10,254 nt of DNA, from positions 1 to 10,254 of the forward strand of contig JALSQB010000220.1 in assembly GCA_026985655.1 (NCBI GenBank), in the 5' to 3' direction. Under the pieces are notes generated by a model, which made no database searches, was not told the origin of the DNA, and saw nothing but the letters and a program-made list of their open reading frames with translations. Each line of letters opens with the position of its first letter. The stretch's first letter is position 1. Both the position numbers and the translations under genes were made by a program. This DNA comes from Campylobacteraceae bacterium (GTDB lineage: Bacteria > Campylobacterota > Campylobacteria > Campylobacterales > Sulfurovaceae). Positions 1 to 6,584 of the stretch are shown one piece after another.

Positions 1-1252
1 TATTATCAAAAAAAGTAAATATTCCTTCTTTCTCAATGCGTTCATTTACTGCATTGGCATCATACCCAAGCTCTTTTAGACGCTCTAAAACAGGAGGATG
101 TGTATAGTAAAAGAAGGCATAAATGCCATGAGATTTAGGAAAAGCTTTATTTTCTTCTACAAGCTTCATTAATGCTGAGACCAAATTCTCTTTTCCTCCA
201 AGTTCACTTCCAAACTCATCGGCTGCATATTCGTTGTGACGGCTTACAGCTGAGAGTATTGGCGTAAATAGAAATGATAACAGAGGTAAAAGAAGCATCA
301 TCATGGCTATCTCCACACCTGCTGTTTTTTCAATACCCATTTCTATAAAAAGTGAAGAGGGTAAATTACCTAAAATAAAAAATGAAGCAAAGAGTAAAGC
401 CCCCATCATACCGATGTTTTTCCAAATATCTCCATGAGAGAAGTGACCCAACTCATGACCGAGTACGGCTAAAAGCTCTTTGTTGCTAAGTTTTTCCATA
501 AGTGTGTCAAAAAGAACAACTCTTTTAGACTTGCCAAGCCCTCCAAAATAAGCATTTAAACGACTATCTCTTTTTGAAGCGTCCAATACAAATACGCCAT
601 CACTTTGCAAGCCTACACCATGCATCATATTTTCAATATCTGTTCGTAATTCACCCTCTTCAAGTGGCGTAAACTTGTTAAAGATAGGTGCAATAATCGT
701 AGGATAAATAACATTAATAAGTACTGCCAAACCAAATAATAAGACAAAGCCCCAAAGCCACCATGATTGAATGTTAATAACAATCCATGCTAAGGCATAA
801 AAAATTGCCCCACCAAATACAAGAAACATTCCCATTGATTTCACTTGGTCAATAAGGTAAAGTTTTGGTGTTGTTTTACTAAAGCCATACTCTTTGTCAA
901 GCTTAAATGTTTGGTAAAGCTCAAAGGGTAAGCCAACGACAAAGCCAACGGCAAGAAATCCAAAAAGAAATATTACTGCATTTAGTACTGAACTATCGGT
1001 ATTTAAAACACTTGTTAGCCACGCAAACCCAACGGTTACCCACCAAACAAACATGACATAATCAGCCAAAGTAGAGAGCAGACTCAAACGCTCTTTTTGA
1101 ATGGCGTACATACCAGCCACGGCATATTTAGCTTGTGACATAAGCACTGCTTCTTTGTTTTTCTCTTCAGAAATATAGCCTATTTGCATCACTGAGATAT
1201 AAATTTTAAGAAGGGTATAAATGGTAAAGAGTACCATGATGATTTCTAACAT
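1..1252 (-). CDS. M48 family membrane zinc metalloprotease (Ste24/CAAX-protease type), 3' end cut by window edge
   Basis: The frame is open from an ATG at 1252 to the window edge, giving 417 residues; family members are usually about this long, so only a few C-terminal residues should be missing. The zinc site is HELGH at residues 266-270, and the third ligand is probably E341 in the NEYAAD motif at 340-345. The stretch NAYFGGLGKSKRVVLFDTL (233-251) before the HELGH is typical of Ste24-type proteases. Hydrophobic helices lie around residues 3-20, 66-81, 91-112, 141-160, 164-187, 282-296 and 313-335. Family knowledge: an integral membrane endopeptidase with its active site at the cytoplasmic face. 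Bacterial members act in membrane-protein quality control or unknown processing, since bacteria have no CAAX prenylation. A purine-rich AAAGGT precedes the ATG. It is the last gene of a minus-strand series, 54 nt after the Cache-sensor gene. The family call is firm; the substrate is unknown. Confidence 0.93.
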   Translation of the reverse strand, partial: MLEIIMVLFTIYTLLKIYISVMQIGYISEEKNKEAVLMSQAKYAVAGMYAIQKERLSLLSTLADYVMFVWWVTVGFAWLTSVLNTDSSVLNAVIFLFGFLAVGFVVGLPFELYQTFKLDKEYGFSKTTPKLYLIDQVKSMGMFLVFGGAIFYALAWIVINIQSWWLWGFVLLFGLAVLINVIYPTIIAPIFNKFTPLEEGELRTDIENMMHGVGLQSDGVFVLDASKRDSRLNAYFGGLGKSKRVVLFDTLMEKLSNKELLAVLGHELGHFSHGDIWKNIGMMGALLFASFFILGNLPSSLFIEMGIEKTAGVEIAMMMLLLPLLSFLFTPILSAVSRHNEYAADEFGSELGGKENLVSALMKLVEENKAFPKSHGIYAFFYYTHPPVLERLKELGYDANAVNERIEKEGIFTFFDN

Positions 1253-1306
1253 AAAAGACCTTTTAAATATAATAAAAGAAATATATCTAAAAAGCCTTAA
1301 GGCAAA

Positions 1307-2218
1307 CTATTTCTCTACTGCCTTATTGACATAAATGTAAACAGAAAGTCCTACCATCAGTGCCGTAACCCCTAAAATAAGATAGACAGCAGAGATAAGT
1401 TTTTCAGGTTGCGTAATGGCAAACTTAAAGACCAACATCAAGGCTTCAATAGAGAGTGCAATAATAATTGAACCCAAAAAACGTATCATTGTTTGATGCC
1501 CCTCACCTGCACCCTCTTTTTTCTCTTTTCCCAGTACCTCTTCTTCAAAAATGGCTTTAACCAAATCAAAAATGGCTAAAGAGAGGGTTAAAAGAATGGT
1601 TGCTTTAAACATCTCATTAATATCAATACTATTAACATCTAAGCCCAATTTTAAAAAGCCACTTAATCCTTTTACAAAAAGTAGTAAAGAGACCAATGCC
1701 AAAGCAACAGAGAAAGAGGTATAGACAAGCTTAGCATACTTAGAAAAATTGGAATTAAAAGAAGAGGGATAAACCATTTTTAAAATATTTTCAAGGCTAA
1801 TATCCACACAAAGAATATAAAGTAAGTTTTTTGCCTCATCATAGACAGGATAAGAGGCCGTTACCACCATATTATTTGTTGCTAAAGAGGGGTAAGGGTC
1901 AGTTAAAATACAACGTTCCTCTTTAATCGTTTTGTAAAAATAAGCCCTATCACTTCGGTCTATGCCTTCTCTTTTTCCATGAAGTCTTTTATTGTTAGAA
2001 ATATTTGTCCCCAACTGAACCCCATTAGGACTAATGGCATAAAAGACTTCAGCTTTTGGAAGTAGTTCTTGTAAGCTTTTTAACTCTTTGGCAATATGTT
2101 CTTCGAGATTCGTCTGTGTTATCGAAAGATTAGATGCGTGACGGCTAATAATGTAACATAGATAAGCCCGTGCTTTGGTTCGTACCTGTGCATACTCTTG
2201 TATCTCTTTTATAACCAT
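1307..2218 (-). CDS. Cache/PDC sensor domain protein with four C-terminal membrane helices
   Basis: 303 residues. Residues about 1-150 look like a single Cache (PDC) sensor: a long N-terminal helix, a strand with YAISPNG (60-66), the ligand-site-like DRSDRAYF (87-94), then TDPYPSLATNNMVVTASYP (106-124) and a final LLYILCVDISLENI (132-145). Four hydrophobic segments follow at about 167-187, 204-224, 246-267 and 275-296, with an acidic/basic loop (FEEEVLGKEKKEGAGEG, 224-240) between the second and third. No kinase, HAMP, methyl-accepting, GGDEF or other output domain is visible. The usual N-terminal membrane helix before a Cache domain is absent, so the location of the sensor is unclear. The ATG at 2218 has a strong SD (AAGGAG, 6 nt upstream), which supports the start. 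The gene lies 22 nt after the 69-aa membrane protein and just before the M48 protease. Ligand and output are unknown. Confidence 0.8.
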   Translation of the reverse strand: MVIKEIQEYAQVRTKARAYLCYIISRHASNLSITQTNLEEHIAKELKSLQELLPKAEVFYAISPNGVQLGTNISNNKRLHGKREGIDRSDRAYFYKTIKEERCILTDPYPSLATNNMVVTASYPVYDEAKNLLYILCVDISLENILKMVYPSSFNSNFSKYAKLVYTSFSVALALVSLLLFVKGLSGFLKLGLDVNSIDINEMFKATILLTLSLAIFDLVKAIFEEEVLGKEKKEGAGEGHQTMIRFLGSIIIALSIEALMLVFKFAITQPEKLISAVYLILGVTALMVGLSVYIYVNKAVEK

Positions 2219-2240
2219 AAAATCTCCTTAAGATTAATCT

Positions 2241-2450
2241 CTATTTTTCTTTTAAGGACCAATAATCCAGCCCTTTATGTATTGCTGTCAAAATACCAAA
2301 TATAAGCATCGTACTGCCCATGCAATAAGGAGCTTGTTCCATAAAAGGTGCAGACATTTGAGATATTTCATAAACCACACTAAGCCAAAAACCAATGGCT
2401 AAGAGTGCAACAAAGCGTTTTATCCATAAGACTATTTTTTCTTTTTTCAT
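2241..2450 (-). CDS. Small two-helix membrane protein, hypothetical
   Basis: 69 residues. The basic N-terminus MKKEKIVLWIKR is followed by one hydrophobic helix at about 12-30 (FVALLAIGFWLSVVYEI), a short loop containing one Cys (C43), and a second helix at about 42-58. The tail is charged (SLKEK). Both ends are therefore likely to be cytoplasmic. I do not recognise the family. No convincing SD precedes the ATG at 2450 (AAAATAAAACC), so translation may depend on coupling to the DUF2400 gene, whose stop is only 19 nt upstream. The next gene begins 22 nt downstream. Position inside the operon and the amphipathic-to-hydrophobic layout make it a plausible real gene. Confidence 0.65.
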   Translation of the reverse strand: MKKEKIVLWIKRFVALLAIGFWLSVVYEISQMSAPFMEQAPYCMGSTMLIFGILTAIHKGLDYWSLKEK

Positions 2451-2469
2451 GGTTTTATTTTAGCACAAA

Positions 2470-3222
2470 TTATATTATCTTCTCTTGCCCCAAGCGATAA
2501 AGTGCAAAATCATATTTAATTGGGTCATTTTCATCAAATTGTTGAAGCGTTTCACTCAATTCAAGCACTGCTTTTAGGTCATAACTTTTACGCTTTAACA
2601 GCCCCAATTTTTGTGAGACTTTAAAGGTATGGGTATCTAAGGGCATGAGCAAATCTTTTTTATCTATTTTTGTCCATAAGCCCATGTCAAGTTCATCAGA
2701 GCGTACCACCCAACGTAAAAACATTAAGTAGCGTTTGTAGGTTCCTGCACTATTGAGTCTCTTAGGAACTGAACCAATTAAAAATTTATAGCCTCTGCTC
2801 TCTCGTGGATAGACGACCTTAAGTGTTGCAATAAAATGCCATAGACCATCTAAAATATTTTGCTCTTTTTTATAGCCCTTATAAAAAATATTTTCAATGC
2901 TATCTATCTCTTTTAAACGTTTAAGTGCTATAAAAAGTGCCGATACATCTTGGGAATTTTGAAAACGGTAGTAGTGTGTGGAGAGTTCTTTTTGTATTAA
3001 CTCATCAGAAGCGTCTAAGAGAGAAAAATCTAAACGCTCCAAAAATTTAATAATCGCCTTAACGTTACCATAGGCAAACAAAGCACAAATAAGTGCAATG
3101 CTTTCATCATTGTGTCGTTTAGCAATGAGTAGTGGGTCAGGTCTTTCAGAAGAGATTTCTAAACCATTGTTTCTAAAATTGACCTCTTTATCAAGTCTTA
3201 ACTTAATATTTTTTAAGCTGAT
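2470..3222 (-). CDS. TIGR02757 / DUF2400 family protein, probable non-AUG start
   Basis: The conserved body is unmistakable to me as this family: PDPLLIAKR, ALICALFAYGN (residues 43-53 counted from the ATC), a central helical region with KRYLMFLRWVVR and DMGLW, then PLDTHT (194-199) and DPIKYDFALYRLG (233-245). The first ordinary start codon in frame is TTG at 3081, but it falls inside the conserved LFAYGN motif. At least 40 coding residues lie upstream, up to a stop at 3226-3228, and they contain no ATG, GTG or TTG. The best candidates are ATC at 3222 (AAGAG 6 nt upstream; 250 aa) or ATT at 3207 (matches where relatives seem to begin; 245 aa). Molecular function is not established. The PLDTH...KLGL pattern resembles the helix after the HhH motif in HhH-GPD DNA glycosylases (my inference). 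The start overlaps the end of the 50-aa gene. Confidence 0.85.
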   Translation of the reverse strand: MSLKNIKLRLDKEVNFRNNGLEISSERPDPLLIAKRHNDESIALICALFAYGNVKAIIKFLERLDFSLLDASDELIQKELSTHYYRFQNSQDVSALFIALKRLKEIDSIENIFYKGYKKEQNILDGLWHFIATLKVVYPRESRGYKFLIGSVPKRLNSAGTYKRYLMFLRWVVRSDELDMGLWTKIDKKDLLMPLDTHTFKVSQKLGLLKRKSYDLKAVLELSETLQQFDENDPIKYDFALYRLGQEKII

Positions 3223-3365
3223 TGATTACTCTTTTTTTCTTTTTCAAATTTCTCAATGGCTTCATAGTTACCCATTAACTTAACATTAAACTCACTAAAC
3301 AAACTATTCATTTTTTCAAAAAAATCTGTTGCTTTTTTCTTCGCTTGCTCTAAATTATCATTCAT
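3213..3365 (-). CDS. 50-residue helical hypothetical protein, first gene of the minus-strand operon
   Basis: The ORF runs from ATG at 3365 to TAA at 3213-3215. It encodes 50 residues beginning MNDNLEQAKKKATDFFEKMN and ending EKEKKSNQSA. The composition is charged and helix-forming, with no membrane segment and no cysteine. Evidence for a real gene is the strong SD (AAGGAG ending 8 nt before the ATG) and a well-placed -10 (TATAAT) in the divergent intergenic region. The amphipathic spacing of Phe/Leu (DFFEKMNSLFSEF) suggests a coiled coil or a protein-binding helix. The last codons contain an in-phase A_AAA_AAG. Its 3' end overlaps the beginning of the DUF2400 frame, so the two are probably translationally coupled. 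I do not recognise the family. Confidence 0.7.
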   Translation of the reverse strand: MNDNLEQAKKKATDFFEKMNSLFSEFNVKLMGNYEAIEKFEKEKKSNQSA

Positions 3366-3395
3366 AATTGGTCTCCTTTTGGGTTTACTATAAAT

Positions 3396-3401
3396 ATTAT
3401 A
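3396..3401 (-). promoter_or_regulatory. Putative -10 (TATAAT) for the minus-strand operon
   Basis: On the minus strand this reads ATGCTATAAT; a TATAAT preceded by TGC is an extended -10. The expected start of transcription near 3389 would leave a leader of about 24 nt carrying AAGGAG before the ATG at 3365. A second, weaker TATAGT lies at 3387-3392. No convincing -35 is seen, which is normal for this group of bacteria. Confidence 0.5.
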
Positions 3402-3414
3402 GCATCTTTTTAGC

Positions 3415-3420
3415 TATAAT
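3415..3420 (+). promoter_or_regulatory. Putative -10 (TATAAT) for the ABC-F gene
   Basis: TAGCTATAAT lies 27 nt before the ATG at 3447. The SD AAGGA is at 3436-3440. This promoter and the one for the minus-strand operon are back to back within 81 bp, so the two transcripts share a short control region. Confidence 0.5.
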
Positions 3421-3446
3421 TCTGTAATTATTTTCAAGGATTTTCC

Positions 3447-5408
3447 ATGGCACTTGTCGGTCTTTTTAACATCGCTAAAAATTATGACGTAAAACAACTT
3501 TTAAAAGGAGTTGATTTTCAACTCAATGAGGGTGAACGCGTTGCCATTGTCGGACAAAATGGTTGTGGAAAATCTACCCTGCTTAAAATCATCTCTGGTG
3601 AAGTAACAGCCGATGAGGGAACACGTGTTTTAGACAAAAGCGTTCTTATTGACTCCCTTGACCAAAACCCTACTTTTAGTGAGGGGCTAAATGTGCGTGA
3701 TGCCATTGAAAATGAACTAGCAGACCTTAGCCATGCCAAACAGCGTTATGAAGAACTCTCCAATCTCATTGCTGAAGATTTTGAAAACAAAAAACTCTTA
3801 GATGAACATGCCACTATTAGCAACTACCTAGACCACCACAACGCATGGAACTTAGATGACAAAATAGAGCGTGTGTTACAAGAGTTTAAGCTAAAAGAGT
3901 ACGAATACCGTGATGTCAATACCCTTTCAGGTGGCGAACAACGCCGTGTCGCTTTAGCCTCACTCATCTTAAAAAAACCCGATGTTTTACTACTCGATGA
4001 ACCTACCAACCACCTTGACGTGTATATGGTAGAGTTTTTAGAGGAGATTTTACTCAAAGAGAAGTTTACGCTACTCATCATCTCTCACGACAGACATTTT
4101 ATTAACTCCATTGTTACACGCATTGTAGAGGTTGAGAACATGAACATCTACTCCTATGAGGGTGGCTATGACCAATATTTAGTTTTAAAAGAAGCACGAA
4201 TGCAAAGCATGGCAAAAACCCACAATACTTTGTTAAAATTTCTCAAAAAAGAGGAAGAGTGGTTAAGCCGTGGGGTACGTGCCAGACTCACCCGAAACCA
4301 AGGACGAAAAGCAAGGGTGTTTGAGCTTAGAGAACAAGCCAAAAAAGACCCTACACTCATTAGAAAAATGCAGATAGATTTAGAGCGTGAGAAAAAGAGC
4401 TTTAACCGAGGTGATGACAAAGGATTTTCTAAAAAGAAGATGCTCTTTGACATTGAAAATTTACACTATAAAATTGCAGGTAAAAACCTCATTGAGAACT
4501 TTACAACCAGAATCTTACAACGTGACCGAATTGCCATTGTGGGACACAACGGTTCAGGTAAATCTACCCTACTCAAACTGCTCCTAGGGCGAATAAAACC
4601 GAACAAAGGAAACATTGACAAAGGGGAGTTTAAAATTGGCTACTTTGACCAACACCGTGAAATGCTCAATGAAGAGAAAACCATTATGGATACCTTTTGT
4701 CCAGATGGTGGTGACATTGTTGATGTAATGGGAAACAATATGCACGTTTTTGCCTATATGAAATCCTTTTTATTTCCAGAAGAATATATGCAAAAAAAGC
4801 TAGGTCAGCTTAGTGGTGGCGAAAAAAACCGTGTCGCTCTTGCCTTACTTTTCACACGAAAAGTAGATTGTTTAATCTTAGATGAGCCTACCAATGACTT
4901 GGACATTCAAACCATTAACATCTTAGAAGAGAAACTCCTAAACTTCCCAGGAGCGTTAATCTTCGTGAGTCATGACCGTTATTTCATTGACAAAATCGCC
5001 AACAAACTGCTCATATTTAAAGGTAATGGCGTGGTAGAAGAGTCTTTCCAAGAGTACAGTGAGTATCTGTTAATTGAAAAAAATATCAATGAGCTTTACG
5101 AGATAGAAAAAGAGGTCAAAACCATCAAAGCCGTAGGGGGCGATCTCCCTATCGACCCAAAGCCTGAAAAAAAGAAAACCAAATTAAGCTACAAAGACCA
5201 AAGAGACCTAGAGCGTCTGCCTGAGCTTATTGAAGCACTAGAAACCAAAATAGAAGAGCTGAACACCTGTCTTTACGACCCAGCGTGTTATGAAGAAAAA
5301 GGCTTGGTCAATGTGGCTGATGAGCTTAAAAAAGTAGAAGCCGAATATGAAGAGATGAGTGAGCGTTATTTGGAGGTTTTGGAGATGGAAGAGGAATACT
5401 CTCAATAA
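3447..5408 (+). CDS. uup: ABC-F ATPase, Uup type
   Basis: 653 residues with two ABC cassettes in one chain and no membrane segment. Cassette 1: Walker A GQNGCGKST (36-44), signature LSGGEQ (160-165), Walker B LLLDEPTNHLD (181-191) with catalytic E185, and switch H214. Cassette 2: Walker A GHNGSGKST (366-374), signature LSGGEK (455-460), Walker B LILDEPTNDLD (476-486) with E480, and H509. The linker (about 240-335) contains RGVRARLTRNQGRKARV (275-291), typical of Uup rather than EttA or YbiT/YheS. The tail from about 575 (KKKTKLSYKDQRDLERLPEL onward) matches the Uup coiled-coil C-terminal domain, which binds nucleic acid. Known role: a cytoplasmic ribosome-associated ATPase of the ABC-F group; E. 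coli Uup also affects transposon precise excision. SD AAGGA lies 6 nt before the ATG. The 3' end overlaps the convergent amidase gene by 7 bp. Confidence 0.93.
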   Translation: MALVGLFNIAKNYDVKQLLKGVDFQLNEGERVAIVGQNGCGKSTLLKIISGEVTADEGTRVLDKSVLIDSLDQNPTFSEGLNVRDAIENELADLSHAKQRYEELSNLIAEDFENKKLLDEHATISNYLDHHNAWNLDDKIERVLQEFKLKEYEYRDVNTLSGGEQRRVALASLILKKPDVLLLDEPTNHLDVYMVEFLEEILLKEKFTLLIISHDRHFINSIVTRIVEVENMNIYSYEGGYDQYLVLKEARMQSMAKTHNTLLKFLKKEEEWLSRGVRARLTRNQGRKARVFELREQAKKDPTLIRKMQIDLEREKKSFNRGDDKGFSKKKMLFDIENLHYKIAGKNLIENFTTRILQRDRIAIVGHNGSGKSTLLKLLLGRIKPNKGNIDKGEFKIGYFDQHREMLNEEKTIMDTFCPDGGDIVDVMGNNMHVFAYMKSFLFPEEYMQKKLGQLSGGEKNRVALALLFTRKVDCLILDEPTNDLDIQTINILEEKLLNFPGALIFVSHDRYFIDKIANKLLIFKGNGVVEESFQEYSEYLLIEKNINELYEIEKEVKTIKAVGGDLPIDPKPEKKKTKLSYKDQRDLERLPELIEALETKIEELNTCLYDPACYEEKGLVNVADELKKVEAEYEEMSERYLEVLEMEEEYSQ

Positions 5409-6490
5409 CCCTTAAAATACTGCTTAATTCCTCTTGCTACCCCCTTCATCATACGGGTTTGATAATTAGGATTTTTTAATTTTTTTACTTCATTTTTATT
5501 GGTTAAATATCCTGTTTCAATTAAAATAGAAGGTATTTTCGTGGCTAAAAGTACCCAAAAATCTTGGCGTTTTATCCCTTTATCATTAAGATTATATTTT
5601 TTATGGACATAGGAGAGTATGTTTTGATGGACACTTTTTGAGAGTTTTCTTGATTCTGAAAATTTCCATTGGCTAACCATAGATTCATAAGCCTTTTGAG
5701 AGTAAACTTTTTTTCCTCTATAAATAGCCCTTTTATTTTTAATTCTGCTAGAACTTTGTAAGCCTAAATAGAAGACTTCCATACCTTGATAAAGCACCCC
5801 TTTTGTTTTATGCTTTGGTTCTGCATTGGCATGAATAGAGATAAAAATTGAACCACCATGACGAAGTGCATAATCGGTACGTTGCTTTAAATTCATAAAC
5901 TTGTCTTTACTTCTTGTTAAAAGAACACGATAGCCCATCTTCTGTAAAATACTTTTGAGCTTCAAAGTCATACTTAATGTTAAATCTTTTTCACGTGCAT
6001 ATTTAGAAGAAGCACCAATATCTCTTCCTCCATGACCTGCATCTAAAATAATGGTTTCATATTTTCTTTTTGTTCTAACTACTTTTGTCTTGCTTTTTTT
6101 ATTATATTTAGGCAATAAAAAGAGTAGCTTACTCCCTTGTATTTTTATGCTTATTTTAGAATTTAAAGCAGGTTTAGTTTCAATCACAACACGTACTACT
6201 TTTTTACTATATTGGGCTATGCGAAAGGCTTTAACTCCTTTGGCTTTAAATTGAGAAATATTTTTTGTCTTAGGTAAAGCAACATTTTTAATGTCAAAAA
6301 TATGTTTGACTCTATCTCGTTTTTTAATGGTAAAATATTTAATGTCTTTTGCTTTCACATGGTACTTAAACACTAAGTTTAATTGATTATTCCAGAGGCT
6401 AGTTTTACGCAAATAGTTATCGGTAAGGGCTGTAAGTTTCATGCTAAAAATGCTTAACATAAAAAGAATAATCGTTATATTTTTAAAGAT
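5402..6490 (-). CDS. N-acetylmuramoyl-L-alanine amidase (Amidase_3, AmiA/B/C type), probable non-AUG start
   Basis: It cleaves the amide bond between MurNAc and L-Ala of peptidoglycan, usually in the periplasm for daughter-cell separation. Counted from the ATG at 6460, zinc ligands are H143 (DAGHGG, 140-145), E157 (REKD) and H210 (ISIHANA); the catalytic Glu is E315 (LIETGYLTN). Residues about 25-118 form a beta-rich region where an AMIN domain is expected, and a basic linker (KKSKTKVVRTKRK) separates it from the catalytic domain. The insert at about 229-270 is the usual place of the autoinhibitory helix. Starting at ATG 6460 leaves only MLSIFSMKLTA as leader and no SD. The open frame continues upstream with IFKNITIILF, which makes a proper signal peptide, and AGGAG lies 6 nt before the ATC at 6490. 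I therefore annotate from 6490 (362 aa); ATG 6460 (352 aa) is the conventional alternative. Confidence 0.9.
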   Translation of the reverse strand: MFKNITIILFMLSIFSMKLTALTDNYLRKTSLWNNQLNLVFKYHVKAKDIKYFTIKKRDRVKHIFDIKNVALPKTKNISQFKAKGVKAFRIAQYSKKVVRVVIETKPALNSKISIKIQGSKLLFLLPKYNKKSKTKVVRTKRKYETIILDAGHGGRDIGASSKYAREKDLTLSMTLKLKSILQKMGYRVLLTRSKDKFMNLKQRTDYALRHGGSIFISIHANAEPKHKTKGVLYQGMEVFYLGLQSSSRIKNKRAIYRGKKVYSQKAYESMVSQWKFSESRKLSKSVHQNILSYVHKKYNLNDKGIKRQDFWVLLATKIPSILIETGYLTNKNEVKKLKNPNYQTRMMKGVARGIKQYFKGY

Positions 6491-6496
6491 AATCCA

Positions 6497-6501
6497 CTCC
6501 T
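6497..6501 (-). promoter_or_regulatory. Shine-Dalgarno AGGAG that points to an ATC start for the amidase
   Basis: On the minus strand AGGAG is followed by TGGATT and then ATC (6490-6488). There is an in-frame TAG at 6502-6500 and no ATG until 6460, 37 nt beyond the AGGAG. GTG at 6498 is out of frame and meets a stop after four codons. The ribosome site therefore fits ATC (6-nt spacer) or ATT (3-nt spacer) only. Confidence 0.5.
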
Positions 6502-6529
6502 ATAATTTTAATAATTTTTTTCAAATCTC

Positions 6530-6535
6530 ATTCTA
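6530..6535 (-). promoter_or_regulatory. Possible extended -10 for the amidase
   Basis: The minus strand reads TGTTAGAAT, a TG-n-TAGAAT match. Transcription would begin near 6523, giving a leader of about 33 nt that includes the AGGAG. No -35 is seen. This is a weak prediction in AT-rich DNA. Confidence 0.3.
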
Positions 6536-6584
6536 ACATAAATAAATACTTTTAGCTAGAAAGAAATTCTATCATTATTACTTT

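Noticed and set aside
3081..3081. TTG at 3081 as the true DUF2400 start
   Set aside because: It is the Leu of the conserved ALFAYGN motif, and family-like sequence continues upstream.
3098..3283. Plus-strand ORF of 61 aa
   Set aside because: It lies antisense to the conserved N-terminus of DUF2400 and the 50-aa gene, has no SD, and the translation is low in complexity (Ser/Leu/Phe).
3518..4453. Three minus-strand ORFs (3518-3739, 3824-4081, 4166-4453)
   Set aside because: They are antisense to the well-conserved ABC cassettes and linker of the Uup gene, with Ser/Arg-rich shadow composition.
4387..4587. Plus-strand 66-aa ORF
   Set aside because: It lies in another frame within the ABC-F gene and has no independent signal.
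3447..5408. A_AAA_AAG heptamers in phase at 4793-4799 and 5168-5174 as frameshift sites
   Set aside because: The protein continues with conserved Uup sequence in the zero frame and the shifted frames hold nothing recognisable. They serve as a chance control for the heptamers elsewhere in the window.
6051..6254. Plus-strand 67-aa ORF with a hydrophobic start
   Set aside because: It is the complement of the Lys-rich linker and AMIN region of the amidase, so the hydrophobicity is a reverse-strand effect of AAA/AAG codons.
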